Shown here: one piece after another, positions 44,301 through 56,338 of the stretch | Numbering within the stretch: position 1 is the first letter of the stretch | Layout of the letters: each line of letters opens with the position of its first letter | Assembly (NCBI GenBank): GCA_030247855.1 | Contig: JAPDRN010000087.1 | Coordinates: 1 to 64,000 of the forward strand | Direction: 5' to 3' | Source: Knufia peltigerae | Lineage: Eukaryota > Ascomycota > Eurotiomycetes > Chaetothyriales > Trichomeriaceae | DNA length: 64,000 bases | The notes under the pieces: model-generated | Told to the model about the DNA's origin: nothing | What the model saw: only the letters and a program-made list of their open reading frames with translations | Database searches by the model: none | Made by a program: the position numbers and the translations under genes

Positions 44301-47300
44301 TATTCATTCAGGCATATTGCTTGAATCCCAAGAAATGGGGCAAGATCGCCGAGTCGATCCCTGGCAGGACATATCAGGATTGTATCATTCACTACTATTT
44401 GACCAAGATTCAGACTCGCTATAAGGACCTCTGGCGACGTGCTCAGCCCAGACGAAAGAGGGGGAGGGCGGCTGCAACCAAGCCACGATCGACGGCGCTA
44501 ATGTCTGAACTCGTTTATGGAGAGGACGGAGATCCAGCACCAGTGGCCGTCACTGACAGTGGCAGACCAAGACGAGCCGCTGCTCCTACCTTTGGTGATG
44601 CTGCCAGCGAAGCTGACTCTTCGACGCCGGCACCTCAGTCGAAGAAGCTCACTGGCGCCCTGAAAGATGGAAGTGCGGAGCCATCGACAGCGAAATCTAC
44701 CCGAGGTCGCAAGGCTGGGACTGCTACTAAGGTCCGCCGCACAAAGGCTCAGATTCAAGCAGAGCAACAGGCCCTCCTTTTGCAGCAGCAAGAAGCATCG
44801 CTTGATAAGCCTGCCTCTACGGGAAAGGCTGAACGAGGCCGAACCCTTGTACGAACTGAGAACATTCCCATTAGGAGTGATCTCCCGTCTCTCGAACAGG
44901 CCCAACGTCCCATTGATATGTCGTTACCTCCGTACCCAACAATGGACCCGTCGCTTGCAGCTCAGGCCATTACAAACTCTGCAACGGCATCTCATACAAG
45001 CTATTGGTCGGTTCCTGAGCAACACAAATTCCCGGAATTACTCAAGTACTACGGTCGTGATTTTGCCGCGATTGCAGACTTCATGAAGACGAAGAGTCAG
45101 ACCATGGTATGTCATACTCCTGGCGCTACCTTCAATTACTGACCTGCTATAGATCAAGAACTACTTTGTACGCCAGCTCAGCGATCCCAGGAATGAATTC
45201 GACAGGTTTGCTCAAATGGGCGATCAAGCTCGATTAGAAGGCAAGATACCAGACCAGCCCCCCAGCCCCATCGCCCCCGCGAAACGCCGCTACGACCCTC
45301 TACCAACGGCGCCATCGATTTCTCGACTTACTCCTCAGGTGGAGCAGGTGGTAGTCGATGCAGATGCCACTGCCCCTTCCATTAAGCCCGGAGTATTTGA
45401 GGAATTTCCACGCAGCACGGTCGAGCGAAGTGTATGTGGTGAGACAATTTCCAAGCCCCGAACAGTGGTACAAGACTTGGTTCGTGAAACCGTGACTGGG
45501 TCGAGTTCTGCGAAAAGCATGGAGCACTCTAGATTATCCAATGATCGCAGCAACTTGTACGGACAAAAGCCACTGCATGGCCCTAGAACAGGAATTTTCC
45601 AGGAAGAATCGTTCGGGTTTCAGCCAACTCGCCAAAACGTGCGCCTGGCCCTTGACGAACGTTCACCTCAATTACTTCCACAGCACTCGGTCTCTGACGT
45701 ACCTCGATCTAATATCAATCACACCTCTTCGACGCCCACACTGACGCAAGAGATGCTCAGCCACAGAGAAAGAGATGTCATCGCTCAGCAAGCCCAGCTA
45801 CAGATTTCAGGGATGCCCATTTCCCGAGCTCCTAGTTCTCAGGCCGACAAATACGACAAACAATCTGCCTTTCGGCCAGCTCATAGCCGGAATACCAGCT
45901 TGACTATTCCCAGTGCAGCCTCTTTGGAGCATGCGCAAGACCTTGCATCACTACGTCGAGCTGAGATACAACGTCCAATCTACAGTGCAAGCGCAACAAT
46001 ATCTCCAGCACCTACTACGGTGATTCCTGCAGTGCCCCAACCACCAAGGTCTGAGATTCCTCAATCTACGCGCCCTCCCCCAGTCGCAGAAGCACCAAAG
46101 CCGCCTGCCAAGCGGTCCAATTTGTTTGGTCTCCTCAATGACGATCCAGCTGATCCGCCTCCCAAACGGCCTTCTTTGGAACCTCCCAAGCGACAAGCAA
46201 TCATGTCTCCTCAGATCACACCAGGCTCTGTGCACCAGCCCCCTGTGCAGCAATCGCGTAATCAAACCCTCTCCGAGGACGACACGGCGGTAAGAGGTGG
46301 AAGTGGTAGAGGCTTGTATGGCTTGGGTGGAGGATTCCAAGCAGCATCTGGTCAACCAGCCCCTCAAGAATACCCAGCTGGCTTTTCAGCGACACCCGCT
46401 AAAGATCCCAACGATCCCTGGATGGCTCGGTTTGATCCAAGGAACCAAAGCACTCCTAATGAACAACAACGGATACACCATCAGTCTCCTGTGCCAAGTC
46501 CGTATTCTGTAGTGCCTCCAGTCTCACAGACTGCCAACGGCTCCTCTCTCAACCCGTTGCGCGCGGAAACCCCTCGGGCAATGGACCGTGGCGGTCTCGA
46601 TCATCGGCGAACGTTGTTAAGTGGTATGGGTCAAATACCACATGCTCCTTCGCCCCCACCTCAACAATTAGGACCGGGTGGAGTGCCTCCGTATCGCTCT
46701 GCCTCGGGCGGGTCTCACACACGAGGCGGGTCGATGGGTTATGCCGCAGGGCCAGCACCTGGCCAAATCAATCAACAACAGGCACCACCGAGCCATCCCC
46801 CGTCGGCAAGCACAACACCTGTGCCGACTCTGCATCACCGTGCTCAATCGTCACTGGATTACAATCAACCTCGACTTACCATTCAGCAGCATCTCGCCCA
46901 GCAGAAGCAGCAAGAGCAGCAGCAACATCAACAGCAACACCGAGAACACGAGAGACAGATGCAGCGACAGCGGGAGATAGATTTTGTCCAACGCGACCGT
47001 GAACGTGAGAGAGAACAACAGCAGCAACACTTGCTCCGGCGAGATCCATACATAGTTGAGCACCATCCACCGACAATGGTTTCTCGTCAGAATCAACTAG
47101 GCACGGCAGCAAACCAGAATCATATCGCCTTTGGGCAGCGAGAAATCCCTCGAACTTTTACACCACCTCACTCACACACACATGGACAATCTCCGTACGC
47201 AAGTTCAGCGCCTCTTAGCCATCCGCATGGCTTACCACACCAGTCCCAGCACCCTCACCAACACCAACACCCGCACCAACATCAGCATCAACACCAGCAT

Positions 47301-47471
47301 CAGGGACCACCACCACCAAATCAAACACAGGGTACCGGCCAGCCTCCACCGCACCAGATGCATCATCATGTCCACCAACCTCAACCTTCACACGTCCTCC
47401 ACCCAGGAGCTGCTGGCCACTTCAGAGGCCTCAGCCAAGGAGGAGATCCGAGACGTGATGAGAGACGTTGA
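41324..47471 (+). CDS. SNT1: SNT1/NCoR-like two-SANT chromatin protein
   Basis: Probable Set3-type histone deacetylase complex subunit. Exons 41324-45106 and 45153-47471 give 2033 residues. Residues 1-250 are RG/RD/RE-rich and disordered, then Pro/Ser/Thr-rich to about 640. A folded block near 690-870 contains LRKPPSTFEDPYIVSLLVRL and ERSAWDWRSDLEDMHAEFRR. SANT 1 is at about 980-1030 (FTEEEQDLFIQAYCLNPKKW, GRTYQDCIIHYYLTK). A basic region KRGRAAATK follows. SANT 2 spans the intron at about 1226-1272 (YWSVPEQHKFPELLKYYG, then SQTMIKNYFVRQ). The C-terminal 750 residues are low complexity, with Gln and His runs. The spaced SANT pair is the NCoR/SMRT/Snt1 arrangement; orthology is inferred. Confidence 0.88.
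47236..47305 (+). repeat. CAC/CAG codon run (His-Gln) at the end of the SNT1-like gene
   Basis: A CACCAA/CATCAG repeat encodes alternating His and Gln residues near the C-terminus of the SNT1-like protein. A related CAG/CAA-rich run encoding Gln lies at 46885-46940. Confidence 0.85.
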
Positions 47472-48369
47472 CCATGAAGTGGAAATTTGTTCGAATTGTT
47501 GCAATTGTCCTATATTACTCCACTAATGTTTGATTTTATACTCACATTTGTATCACCTATGTAGAATTGTAGTCTGCTCCGCATGGGAGGCGCAGGAATG
47601 GGATCTTTTATGCTCGGATATTGCTTGGGTTTGAACAGCATCGAGATACGATGAGTTCCTACGGGACCTTTCATCTGTGGCAATAGTAAAGGACATTGAG
47701 GATTCAAGGTGTACAGGGCAAAGAAGTACTTAGCAGAAGGCTCTGGCCAAATACAGTATGCGTATTCTTTCCCATTCTACCTCAGGGTACTTTATCTACC
47801 TCTCTCGTGAGTGGGCAATGATCAATTGTGATGCCTGTTCTGTAGGCTGTACACAGCCTCAGACGGTAATTCGGGGGTTACTTCAGTGATAAGTATACCC
47901 TTGGTACCATGTAGCTAGGCATCTGCCTTACAGCATATTAAGGGCAGACGGTGTACAAGCAGAGTATTCGTATCCGTGCCTATTATTGGACTCGTGGACC
48001 CTGCGCTCAGGCACGCCGTACGTCACTCGATCTGCAGGCGCTATTGATCAACCCAAGTATCCGTACAGACACACAGATGAACCGTTAAACAAACGCTTAC
48101 GCGGACGACGGCTTCCCATCACTTCTCATGACTATTCTGGTCTTCAATTGAATGTCTACCTGTATGAGAGACTTCGCCATCCAGCCTTCCTACCTATCTA
48201 GCTGGAAAGACTGATGTATTCTCAGGCGCCCTTGATTGTTTTGTACAAACAACTCTCCAGATATCATGCACAGTGAATCGCAGGCAGCCAACACACAATC
48301 CGGTCTTTGATTGTCTTGGGAGCTGAACAGCACACTGCGTCCCAACAGTGATCCTCTACTCACGACATC
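47472..48369. other. intergenic, no gene recognised
   Basis: About 900 bases between the SNT1-like and MINDY genes. No convincing frame is seen. It presumably holds the MINDY promoter. Confidence 0.5.
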
Positions 48370-51300
48370 ATGGTTATGCACAAGACACCCTTGCCATACC
48401 CCACAGGCTCTCTACCGCAGCCTAATTTCTCTTCTGACGACGTCTCTATGCAACCCAGCCTAATCCCCGATTCGACAGAACTCCCTCCCGTCACGAGATC
48501 TCCGCGAGACCGACAGCGCGGATTCCAGGATTCACACAACCCTTGGTCGAATGTCTCTACGCATCAGTTAAGGGCAGACCGACCATTGCCAGATATTCTG
48601 AAGCCAGGTGGTGCCCGGACGCAGGATGACAGCCAAACCCCGGCAGGACAGAATTCATTAGCAAATATTCCAAACATTCTAAGAGCAGGGCAGTCTCAAG
48701 GAGATACACCGAGGTCGTCACTAGACAGCGACCGGTCGAAGGGCTTCTGGGAAGAGTCAGATGAAGAAGATGGAGGGAACAAGAGTCCTGAAAGGCCTGG
48801 AGCATCAGTTCCAGATATCGAGAGAAGTCACGACCCATGGATTAATGTGGAGGCTGCAGAGAAATCTCCAGGGATAAGGAGGAAACCAGTCGCTGGTGGT
48901 CTGAGTCCTGGTCCAGGTCCAACATCGCCTGCTCTCGAAGCAGACACAGCATTTGCTTCTAACAATCCATTTAGGCGGCCGTCATATTCTCAGTCGGCTG
49001 AGAATGGCGGTCCTCAAGAGGACAAAGGCAAGTCTCCTGACAGAGGAGAAACTGGGCCCTTCATGAATCAATTCCAGGACCTCAGCATTGGTAATACAGG
49101 CGCAGCCCGGCCGCTCAACAATGGTCTCACTGGACCAGAATTACCAGCTGTGAAACGGCAGGATGACATGCCGAGTCTACAACCTCCCATGCCACAGGCT
49201 CCTCCTCCTCCACCACCACCTCCACCTACAGAGTCCTTCTCTCCCTTTAGTTCACAGCCCCCTCTGATTCCAGTTTCATCCGAGTCAAATCATATAGAAA
49301 ACCCGTGGGCAGCTCATCACAATCTGGTTCCCTCGGCAGCGTCACCAATCCCTTTCGCGCCGTCACAGAAACAAGTCTCGAGCTACAATGATGACTTACT
49401 AGACCGTGGTCACCAAAATATCGGAGTCGTGTCCCTCAAGGACGAATTAGAGACCTTGCCGAACGCTGCGACCACTAACCAAGTCACTCATGACGAGCCT
49501 TCTTTACTAGAGGAGGACGATGAGACTGGGCCTTCTCTGCCGACACGACCGTCTCAGCGTTCGGACACAGAATATTACGATCCACCTGACGGTCCTCCCC
49601 CGTCAAAAGCTCCGCGACCGAGCATACGTATGACGGCCCCCTCGGAAGAAGAGGTCGCAAAGATGATCGAACAGAGGAATGAGACATATCAGATCAAGCA
49701 CTTCAACTGGTTTGATGTTAGTTCTCGCAGGTTGCGGAGATCTTCAATGTTGACGCAGAACAAGAACGGACCATGCCCGCTACTTGCCTTGGTCAACGCT
49801 CTGATTTTGGGAGCGCCGAATGAATCACAAGCGGTTCTGGATGAAGCACTTCGGTCACGGGAGCAAGTAACACTGGGCCTCATTATCGAGACACTCATGG
49901 ACGAGCTGCTATCTCGAGGGTACGAAAACGTTGGAGCGAACCTCCCAGACGTGGATGAGTTGAACAGCTTCTTGATGCGACTACGCACCGGTATGAATGC
50001 AAACCCGAGGTTCGTTCCATCATCAGCACCACTCCCAAGTCTACTGGATCTCGATGACTCCATGCCTAGCGTGCCTCAAGAAGATCAAGCACGGTCTAGA
50101 CTAGGGACATTCGAGTCGACCACCGACATGAAGCTTTATGGCGCCTTTTCCGTTCCTCTTGTCCATGGCTGGCTTCCAGAACCTAGTTCGGACGCACACA
50201 AAGCGTTCTCCCGATCAGCACAAACCTATGAGGACGCCCAAGCCTTACAATTCGGTGAGGAAGAACTAGAGTATAAGCTCACGAGAGAGGGCTTGACGCC
50301 AACAGAACAGAACATGTGGGAAGATATCAATGCGATCAAAAACTTCCTACATACTTATCCGACACAGTTGACGCCGACAGGCTTAAAGGCGGTCCAAAGT
50401 TCAATACCTTTAGGAAGCTTTGCTATCATGTTTCGGAATGACCACTTCAGCACGATCTACAAGCATCCTGAGAGTGGTCTCCTATTCACGTTGATCACCG
50501 ATGCCGGATATGCGGATCGTGACGAGGTCATCTGGGAGAGCCTTGTTGACATAGCGGGCACACACAACGAATTCTTTTCGGGTGATTTCATGCCTGTCAG
50601 CCATAGTGATGGAGTGGATGATTCTCGAAGGCATCCAGCTTCACGACGAACCTCTCAGTTGTTACCAGCAGGCGACCCAGGATCTGCAGCTCCGCTGTCA
50701 CCACAAGAACAACAAGAACAGCACGATGCCGACTTTGCCATGGCACTACAGCTACAGGAGGAGGAGGAACAGAGGCAGCGAGCCGATAGAAATCGTCGTA
50801 GAAGTACTCCCGCGACTTCCACTAACAACAACAGCGGGCATAGCGGCAACAACAATGGCCACGGCAATGACAGCGCTCCCCGCCGGTCGACAGGTAATAT
50901 TCCGATACCACTAAGGTCGCAGCCAGAGGTGCGGCCAGCAATCCCACCACGCAATGCCCGTGCCGCAAATCCAGGCGTCAATCGACCGATTGATTCGGCA
51001 GACGAGGCTCCGCCACCTACATACGACGAAGCTGCCAAGGGACGTCCGTATATCCCTCCAGTCGGTAGTCCACTTCATCCTGCAGCAGAGCCCAGCCCTT
51101 TCAATTCGAGCACACAGCTTTCGGGGACAATCAGTAATACTTCAGGCCCAAGTCTGGAGCAGCCGCATCCACCCGGGCCGAATGCACCGGTGATGGGTGG
51201 CAGGAGACAACCGGGTCGGAGGTTGAGTGCGTACAACGAAACGAGTTCGTATTACCCACCACAGCAGCAGCAGCAGCGTATGCCGGGCGGGTACATGTCT

Positions 51301-51378
51301 CAGCAGGGTGTAGGTGCTGGACCATCAAGGCCTGCTGCAAACATGCAAGGCCGGGACCGAGATTGCATTGTGATGTGA
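48370..51378 (+). CDS. MIY1: MINDY-family deubiquitinase with C-terminal CaaX box
   Basis: Cysteine protease of the MINDY-1/2 type, known for trimming K48-linked ubiquitin chains. Single exon, 1002 residues. Residues 1-420 are disordered, with repeated short motifs (PWSNV, PWINV, NPWAAHH) that may be docking peptides. The catalytic domain is at about 425-740: EEEVAKMIEQRNETYQIKHF, the Cys box QNKNGPCPLLALVNAL with Gln463 and Cys469, TLGLIIETLMDELLSRG, and the His box FRNDHFSTIYKHPES with His692. A ubiquitin-binding MIU-like helix follows (DADFAMALQLQEEEEQRQ). The tail is Pro-rich (PPTYDEAAKG) and ends in Cys-Ile-Val-Met, a canonical CaaX prenylation signal predicted to anchor the enzyme to membranes. 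Family assignment is firm; lipidation is inferred. Confidence 0.93.
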   Translation: MVMHKTPLPYPTGSLPQPNFSSDDVSMQPSLIPDSTELPPVTRSPRDRQRGFQDSHNPWSNVSTHQLRADRPLPDILKPGGARTQDDSQTPAGQNSLANIPNILRAGQSQGDTPRSSLDSDRSKGFWEESDEEDGGNKSPERPGASVPDIERSHDPWINVEAAEKSPGIRRKPVAGGLSPGPGPTSPALEADTAFASNNPFRRPSYSQSAENGGPQEDKGKSPDRGETGPFMNQFQDLSIGNTGAARPLNNGLTGPELPAVKRQDDMPSLQPPMPQAPPPPPPPPPTESFSPFSSQPPLIPVSSESNHIENPWAAHHNLVPSAASPIPFAPSQKQVSSYNDDLLDRGHQNIGVVSLKDELETLPNAATTNQVTHDEPSLLEEDDETGPSLPTRPSQRSDTEYYDPPDGPPPSKAPRPSIRMTAPSEEEVAKMIEQRNETYQIKHFNWFDVSSRRLRRSSMLTQNKNGPCPLLALVNALILGAPNESQAVLDEALRSREQVTLGLIIETLMDELLSRGYENVGANLPDVDELNSFLMRLRTGMNANPRFVPSSAPLPSLLDLDDSMPSVPQEDQARSRLGTFESTTDMKLYGAFSVPLVHGWLPEPSSDAHKAFSRSAQTYEDAQALQFGEEELEYKLTREGLTPTEQNMWEDINAIKNFLHTYPTQLTPTGLKAVQSSIPLGSFAIMFRNDHFSTIYKHPESGLLFTLITDAGYADRDEVIWESLVDIAGTHNEFFSGDFMPVSHSDGVDDSRRHPASRRTSQLLPAGDPGSAAPLSPQEQQEQHDADFAMALQLQEEEEQRQRADRNRRRSTPATSTNNNSGHSGNNNGHGNDSAPRRSTGNIPIPLRSQPEVRPAIPPRNARAANPGVNRPIDSADEAPPPTYDEAAKGRPYIPPVGSPLHPAAEPSPFNSSTQLSGTISNTSGPSLEQPHPPGPNAPVMGGRRQPGRRLSAYNETSSYYPPQQQQQRMPGGYMSQQGVGAGPSRPAANMQGRDRDCIVM

Positions 51379-51707
51379 TGAGGTACAGTGGTAGCAGATA
51401 GGACCGGGTCAGCGCGGCGTTGAGCGGCGATTTACATCATTATTGTCTGTGGGACGAGAGCACGCCAACACCTTGGGCAAAACTTTTTACGAGTATGTAA
51501 TGGGCAGGTAAATGATAAGAAAGTCATGATTACTCCATGAATGAACTTGGTCATTCTTCGTTTGCAATTTTCTTTTCTGCATTCGCCGTACTCGAACGGA
51601 TATGGCAAGGGATTCTCTGTTACTGTTTAAATGGTGTCTCGGAACTGTTGGAGTGCCAGGCACTCACTACCGAATTTTCTCTCGTGTGTGCTCCTTTAAA
51701 AAAAAGA
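51379..51707. other. intergenic between convergent genes
   Basis: About 330 bases separating the 3' ends of the MINDY gene (plus) and the isopropylmalate dehydrogenase gene (minus). Nothing else is seen. Confidence 0.6.
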
Positions 51708-53141
51708 TCAAAGTGCAATACTCTCGTTTGGCCCGGTAGGGACACGTTCCTTTTTGAGTAACTTTTCCCAAGGTTTGTTTTGAGATTGGTGAGTCTCGTG
51801 AACTGGAGACACCATGTGGTTTTCAGTGGCAGAGTCGTTGTTCTCCTTTGCCACTCCGGTGCTGTTACCCTTTAGAATTTCCGCGAGAACTCGACAGACG
51901 GCGTCACCCATTTCGGTGGTCGTCGCCTTCCCACCGAGGTCACCGGTCCTGATTTCGAGTCCACCGATGTCCCTGGAGTCGAGGATCTTTTCGACGGCCG
52001 CCTCGATGGCGGTGGCCTCGGCCTGCAGGCCGAAAGAGTACCTCAGCATCATGGCGGCACTGAGGATCTGGGCGGTCGGGTTGACGATCCCCTTTCCCGC
52101 GATGTCCGGGGCGGAACCGTGGACGGGCTCGTAGATGCCGTGACACCGCGACCGGCCGTCGGGGATCCCACAGAGGCTCGCGCTGGGGAGGACCCCCAAG
52201 GTGCCGACCACCCCACCGGCCTGGTCCGACAGCATGTCCCCGAAGGTGTTGTCGGTGTGGATGACCCCGTTGAACATGCGGGGGTTCTTGACCATGAGCA
52301 TGCTCAGGCTGTCGGCGAGTTGGTGCTTGAGGTCGACGTGCGGGAATTCCTTGGCAAAGACGTCGGTCGTGACCCGGCGCCACAGTCGCCCCGAGGCGAG
52401 CACGTTGGCCTTGTCGCTGGACCAGACCACGGCGGGTCCTCCGTTGCCCTTGCCGTCACGACCCATGGTCGTCGCCAGAGCCGCGGCCACACGGGCACAC
52501 CGTTCGATCTCGTCCCGGCGGTAGGTCCAAGAATCGCTGGCCATGTCCGGTTCTTCGACTTTTGGTCCAAAGTAGGCGCCGCTGCAGTTCTCGCGGAGCA
52601 CGATGAAATTGGTCCCCTCGGCGATGGACCGTTTCAGTGGAGACTGGTCGACCAAGCTGCGTGAGTAGAATGTGCAAGGGCGGATGTTGGCGAAAGCGTC
52701 GAGGTGTTGTCGGAGACGAAGGAGACCCGCTTCAGGGTTGGGTGGTTTCGTGCCCCTGTATTTGACCAAAGGAGAAGAAAGAAGGCTCGGAGTTAGCGAC
52801 GATGACAAGAGTTGGTATGCCTTTTTGGGGGGGGGGGGAGAGACGCCGCAGTCAACTTACCATTCTGGACCACCTGCTGAACCAAAGAGTACCGCATCAC
52901 TCTCTTCCTTTGCAATCCTTAATACTTCGTCGGTGATGGGAGTGCCGTGCTTGTCGATACTGCAACCACCGCAAATCTGCCAATTGTATTGAAACTTGAC
53001 TCGACCTTGCGACGAGGCTTCCACGACGTCCAGAACTCGGATGGCTTCCTTCATGACTTCGGGCCCGACATGATCGCCTGGGAGGACGAGGACGCGGAAT
53101 GTCTGTGGTCCGGCGGAATTGGGGAGGACTGGAGCTGCCAT
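51708..53141 (-). CDS. LEU2: 3-isopropylmalate dehydrogenase
   Basis: NAD-dependent oxidative decarboxylation of 3-isopropylmalate in leucine biosynthesis. Exons 53141-52861 and 52755-51708 give 442 residues. Motifs: LPGDHVGPEVMKEAIRVLD at the N-terminus, LFGSAGGPEWGTKPPNPEAG across the splice, VLRENCSGAYFG, YRRDEIERCARVA, SDKANVLASGRLWR, the metal-binding DNTFGDMLSDQAGG, and EPVHGSAPDIAGKGIVNPTA. After the normal end (MGDAVCRVLAEILKG) there is an unusual hydrophilic extension of about 50 residues. The intron contains a 12-base poly-G run (52827-52838). The coding strand is GC-rich, hence long spurious frames opposite. A second leucine paralogue elsewhere in the genome is possible but not testable here. 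Confidence 0.94.
52827..52838. repeat. poly-G run in the LEU2 intron
   Basis: Twelve consecutive G on the plus strand, inside the single intron of the isopropylmalate dehydrogenase gene. It could be length-variable or a sequencing-sensitive site. Confidence 0.9.
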
Positions 53142-54173
53142 GGCGGAGGTGAGAATGAGATGCTGCTTATTTAAGAAGAGAGGATGTGAAGTAAATTGAG
53201 AATACTCTGGCTCAATTTGTCCAACTTTGTAGGTGTTTGTTGCCAACAATGGTCAATAAGAAGCCTCGGAGATGGTCTGGAGAGGGAGTATTTGACCCGG
53301 ATATCGGGCTAAAGAGAGGTAAATGTCTTGTGATGAGGTATTTAAAGTCAAAAGAGATCAGACGTGTTTTCAAAAAGGCAAAGCAAAGAAATCATCAAAA
53401 GCCCAGAAGTGAAGGAGATCAATGTACTCTTGAAGGTTTCTACTGGACATTTGAATATTGAACCGAGAGTTGCTGTTTCCCCTCATACACGACAATAAAC
53501 ACGCATCTTTTTTACAAGGAATCGGCACTTTACTCCGTACGTACTCCGTCAAATACAGAGACAAGTCCTGGTCATCGTTCCTGTGGAATTGTTGGAGAAA
53601 TACGGAGTAAGAGGGTCAACGCCTTGTACCCTTCAATGTGGCACATTCCGAGAGAGTTATAAGGGACAGGACACTGCTTTGTCTCCCTTCCCTCCGTAAT
53701 CGGAGCAGTAATATTAATAGAAAATGGGTTTCTCTCACTCTAGGGGTCTTTCTCCGCAGTGAATACTTCCGTAATAGCCTTGCCGTTGTTGACCAGAGAT
53801 GAACTCCATAGTCAAGTAATAGGGCCGCAACGAGTGTTGTATTTTAATCCTCAAGACAGTGACCTTGCTAAGTTTATCGATGAATGAAATGGCACCACCA
53901 AAGTGTACCGTATGAGGTTCGGTGCTGTAGTCTCTTGATATTTACTGTACCAACCAAAGAGGGAATCTTTGCCGACACGCATCTCGCGCGTGTGTGTTTT
54001 GTGATACTCCTACCCGGTACTGTAGGCTCAACACATTCACGAAAAGGTCGTCAGAACCCTATACAACAATACCAGTAGTAATAACAAGCCATAAGGATGT
54101 TCCACACTCGTCTCATCTCCAACTCGATCAGTTCGACAAGTTGAATCTTGCAGGCCTGTTACCACCGACCGCC
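53142..54173. other. divergent promoter region of LEU2 and dynactin p62
   Basis: About 1 kb between two head-to-head genes. TACTCCGTAC at 53531-53540 runs directly into a second near-copy, and TACGGAGTA lies at 53601-53609. No gene is seen. A Leu3-type CCGGNNCCGG site was not found by eye. Confidence 0.5.
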
Positions 54174-56076
54174 ATGGCCAATTTATTTCCATACACTTTC
54201 ATTTCTTGCCCCTGTTCTGATATCTCTCGAAGGGCGTTGACTTCCAAGAGGCTCTCGCGCGAGGTGGACTTGGACCAACAAATTCAGCAAGATGAAGAAA
54301 CGTTCGACTCTCGACAACCTCGATCATCCTTTTCGCTATTCCCCCCTGAAAATCTACTCTACTGTGAAGAATGTCACGACATCAAATGTCCGCGGTGTGT
54401 GACGGAAGAAATCAACGCCGTGTACTGTCCAGATTGCTTGTTCGAAAGTCCAAAGGTCATGGTCAGAGGCGAAGGCAACAGATGTGTAAGTTTTGGAATC
54501 TCTTCCCAAAAGGAAACCTCATGGATACTGACAAGTCCTGACCAATGTATCAGCCACGCAACTGCTACCACTGTCCCATATGTACATCTCAGATGATCAC
54601 AACTTCTGTGGGAGACCCGAAGGAAGGACCGTTCATTCTCAACTGCAATTACTGCATGTGGAATACCCTTGACGTCGGCCTCAAATTCGACAAGCCAACC
54701 GGCATCCGTACTCAGATGGACGATCTCTCGAACGGAGCCAAACCGAGGTCGTCCAGTATCAAATCTCCATACTCGTCGGGTCAAGACCAACCTCCCCGAA
54801 AATCCTCCCTCGCATTGCCACCTTTTTCTCCCTCCGACCAAACTGAGCCTCCCGAATCCACAAACAGGACAATGCCACGAGCACCACTGGATTCGGCATC
54901 TAGGTTTAATGCTCTCAAGACATTGTAAGTTTATAAAGAAACGCAACAAGAGGTGTCGAGGGGAAGCGCCAGATATTGAGGTCGATCGCACACTGACATT
55001 AGTACAGTTACAAGGACCAAATCGCAGAATCGTCCGCTACCGATGTCGACTTCCCAACGTCGGCACTTGACATGGCCTATTCCTCGCCCTCGTCCCTTCA
55101 AAGAATCATGAACATCTACACCAACCCGTCAAGCTCCTTGAAGCGCTCCCGTCAGAAACTCACCATAATGCGCGAGGCCAGAACGCGAGATGAAGGGTTC
55201 AAAGTCGTAGAACCTTCTTCAGAACCAATTTTGGACTACGAAGAGACCACGACCTCTTCACAACGGGCATTCCAGTATCCATCCTTCATAGGCAACCCGG
55301 ACGCTCCGGGGGTTTCGGACCTCAAACCGATGCCTACGCTCATGCGCACGAAGCGCTCCAAACGCTGCGCGGCCTGCAAACACATCCTCACGCGACCCGA
55401 GCTCAAGATCAGCTCGGCTCGTTACCGCATCAAACTCATCGCCCTCAACTACATCCCCTACGTGACCGTCAAACCACTCCCCGTGTCTGGGGGCTTACCA
55501 CCTCCGGGGCCCGACGGAGCCGACCTCCTCCTCTCGGCCGGCAAACCCGTCCAGTTCATCATGACCCTGCGCAACCCGCTCTTCGAGGACGTGAGTGTCG
55601 GCCTCGGCAGCCCGAGCGTGACCCCCGGCAAGCACGGCCACCGGGTGACGATACTGTGCCCTCAGTTCCAGATCGGCAAAAACAGCGACGCGTGGGACGA
55701 TGCCTTGAACAGCAACAGTCACAATACTACCGGCGGTAACAATGCTGCCAACAATAACAACAGAGGCATGGTCAATGCTTCCGGGGGCGAACAGATCGCC
55801 GGCAAATTGTACGACCAGGGCAGGAACTGGGTGAGTGTGGTGCTCGAGATCGTCCCGGCCACCATCTTCAGGAGACAAGGCGAGGTCTTGGAGGAAGACG
55901 AGGACGTGATCGAGATCCCCATCCGGGTGAGGTTGGAATGGACGGTCACGGACGAGGATGCGATGATCGAGCGACGCAAAAAGGACAAGCTCCTCGAGGA
56001 AGGCGAAGACGCCGACGACGGGAAGAGGGAACTGAGTTATTGGATGGTCTTGGGCATTGGGCGAGTCGATTGTTGA
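54174..56076 (+). CDS. dynactin subunit 4 (p62)
   Basis: Component of the pointed-end complex of dynactin, the dynein activator, which acts on microtubule-based nuclear and vesicle transport in hyphae. Exons 54174-54485, 54554-54924 and 55008-56076 give 583 residues. The N-terminal zinc-binding Cys cluster is clear: LLYCEECHDIKCPRCVTEEI, YCPDCLFE, CYHCPICTSQM and LNCNYCMWNTLDVGL. Later marks are KRCAACKHILTRPELKISS, NYIPYVTV, FIMTLRNPLFEDVSVGL and the C-terminal beta region (IPIRVRLEWTVTDEDAM). Introns are placed where Cys pairs and LKTFYKDQIAES are restored. An Asn-rich insert (NTTGGNNAANNNN) lies in the C-terminal domain. Start at the ATG of MANLFPYTF. Confidence 0.92.
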
Positions 56077-56338
56077 AGTGAGTAGGCGATTAAAGCGAGC
56101 GTCTTTTCAATGATACCCCAGATGGAATTGTTTTGTTTCTGTCAGTGACACTCACACAACACCATTGCTTTTCTTTTTCTTTTGTGGATTCAAGTGGCTT
56201 GTCGGCGTTACTTGTTTCTATCAGAACCGTAGTACATACACAGCCTTTGCCAGGCCCCTCTTCCCCGAGAGAAGTCATAAACAGGCCATCATGTTGAACC
56301 ATTTCGACAACTCCCGCCTTGATTTTTTTTTGTCGCTT

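Noticed and set aside
52119..52664. Plus-strand frame of 181 codons opposite LEU2
   Set aside because: It is antisense to clearly coding, GC-rich isopropylmalate dehydrogenase sequence. Such long antisense frames are expected at high third-position GC.
53884..54078. Short plus-strand frame upstream of dynactin p62
   Set aside because: It lies in the expected 5' region, shows no motif, and is out of continuity with the real start at 54174.
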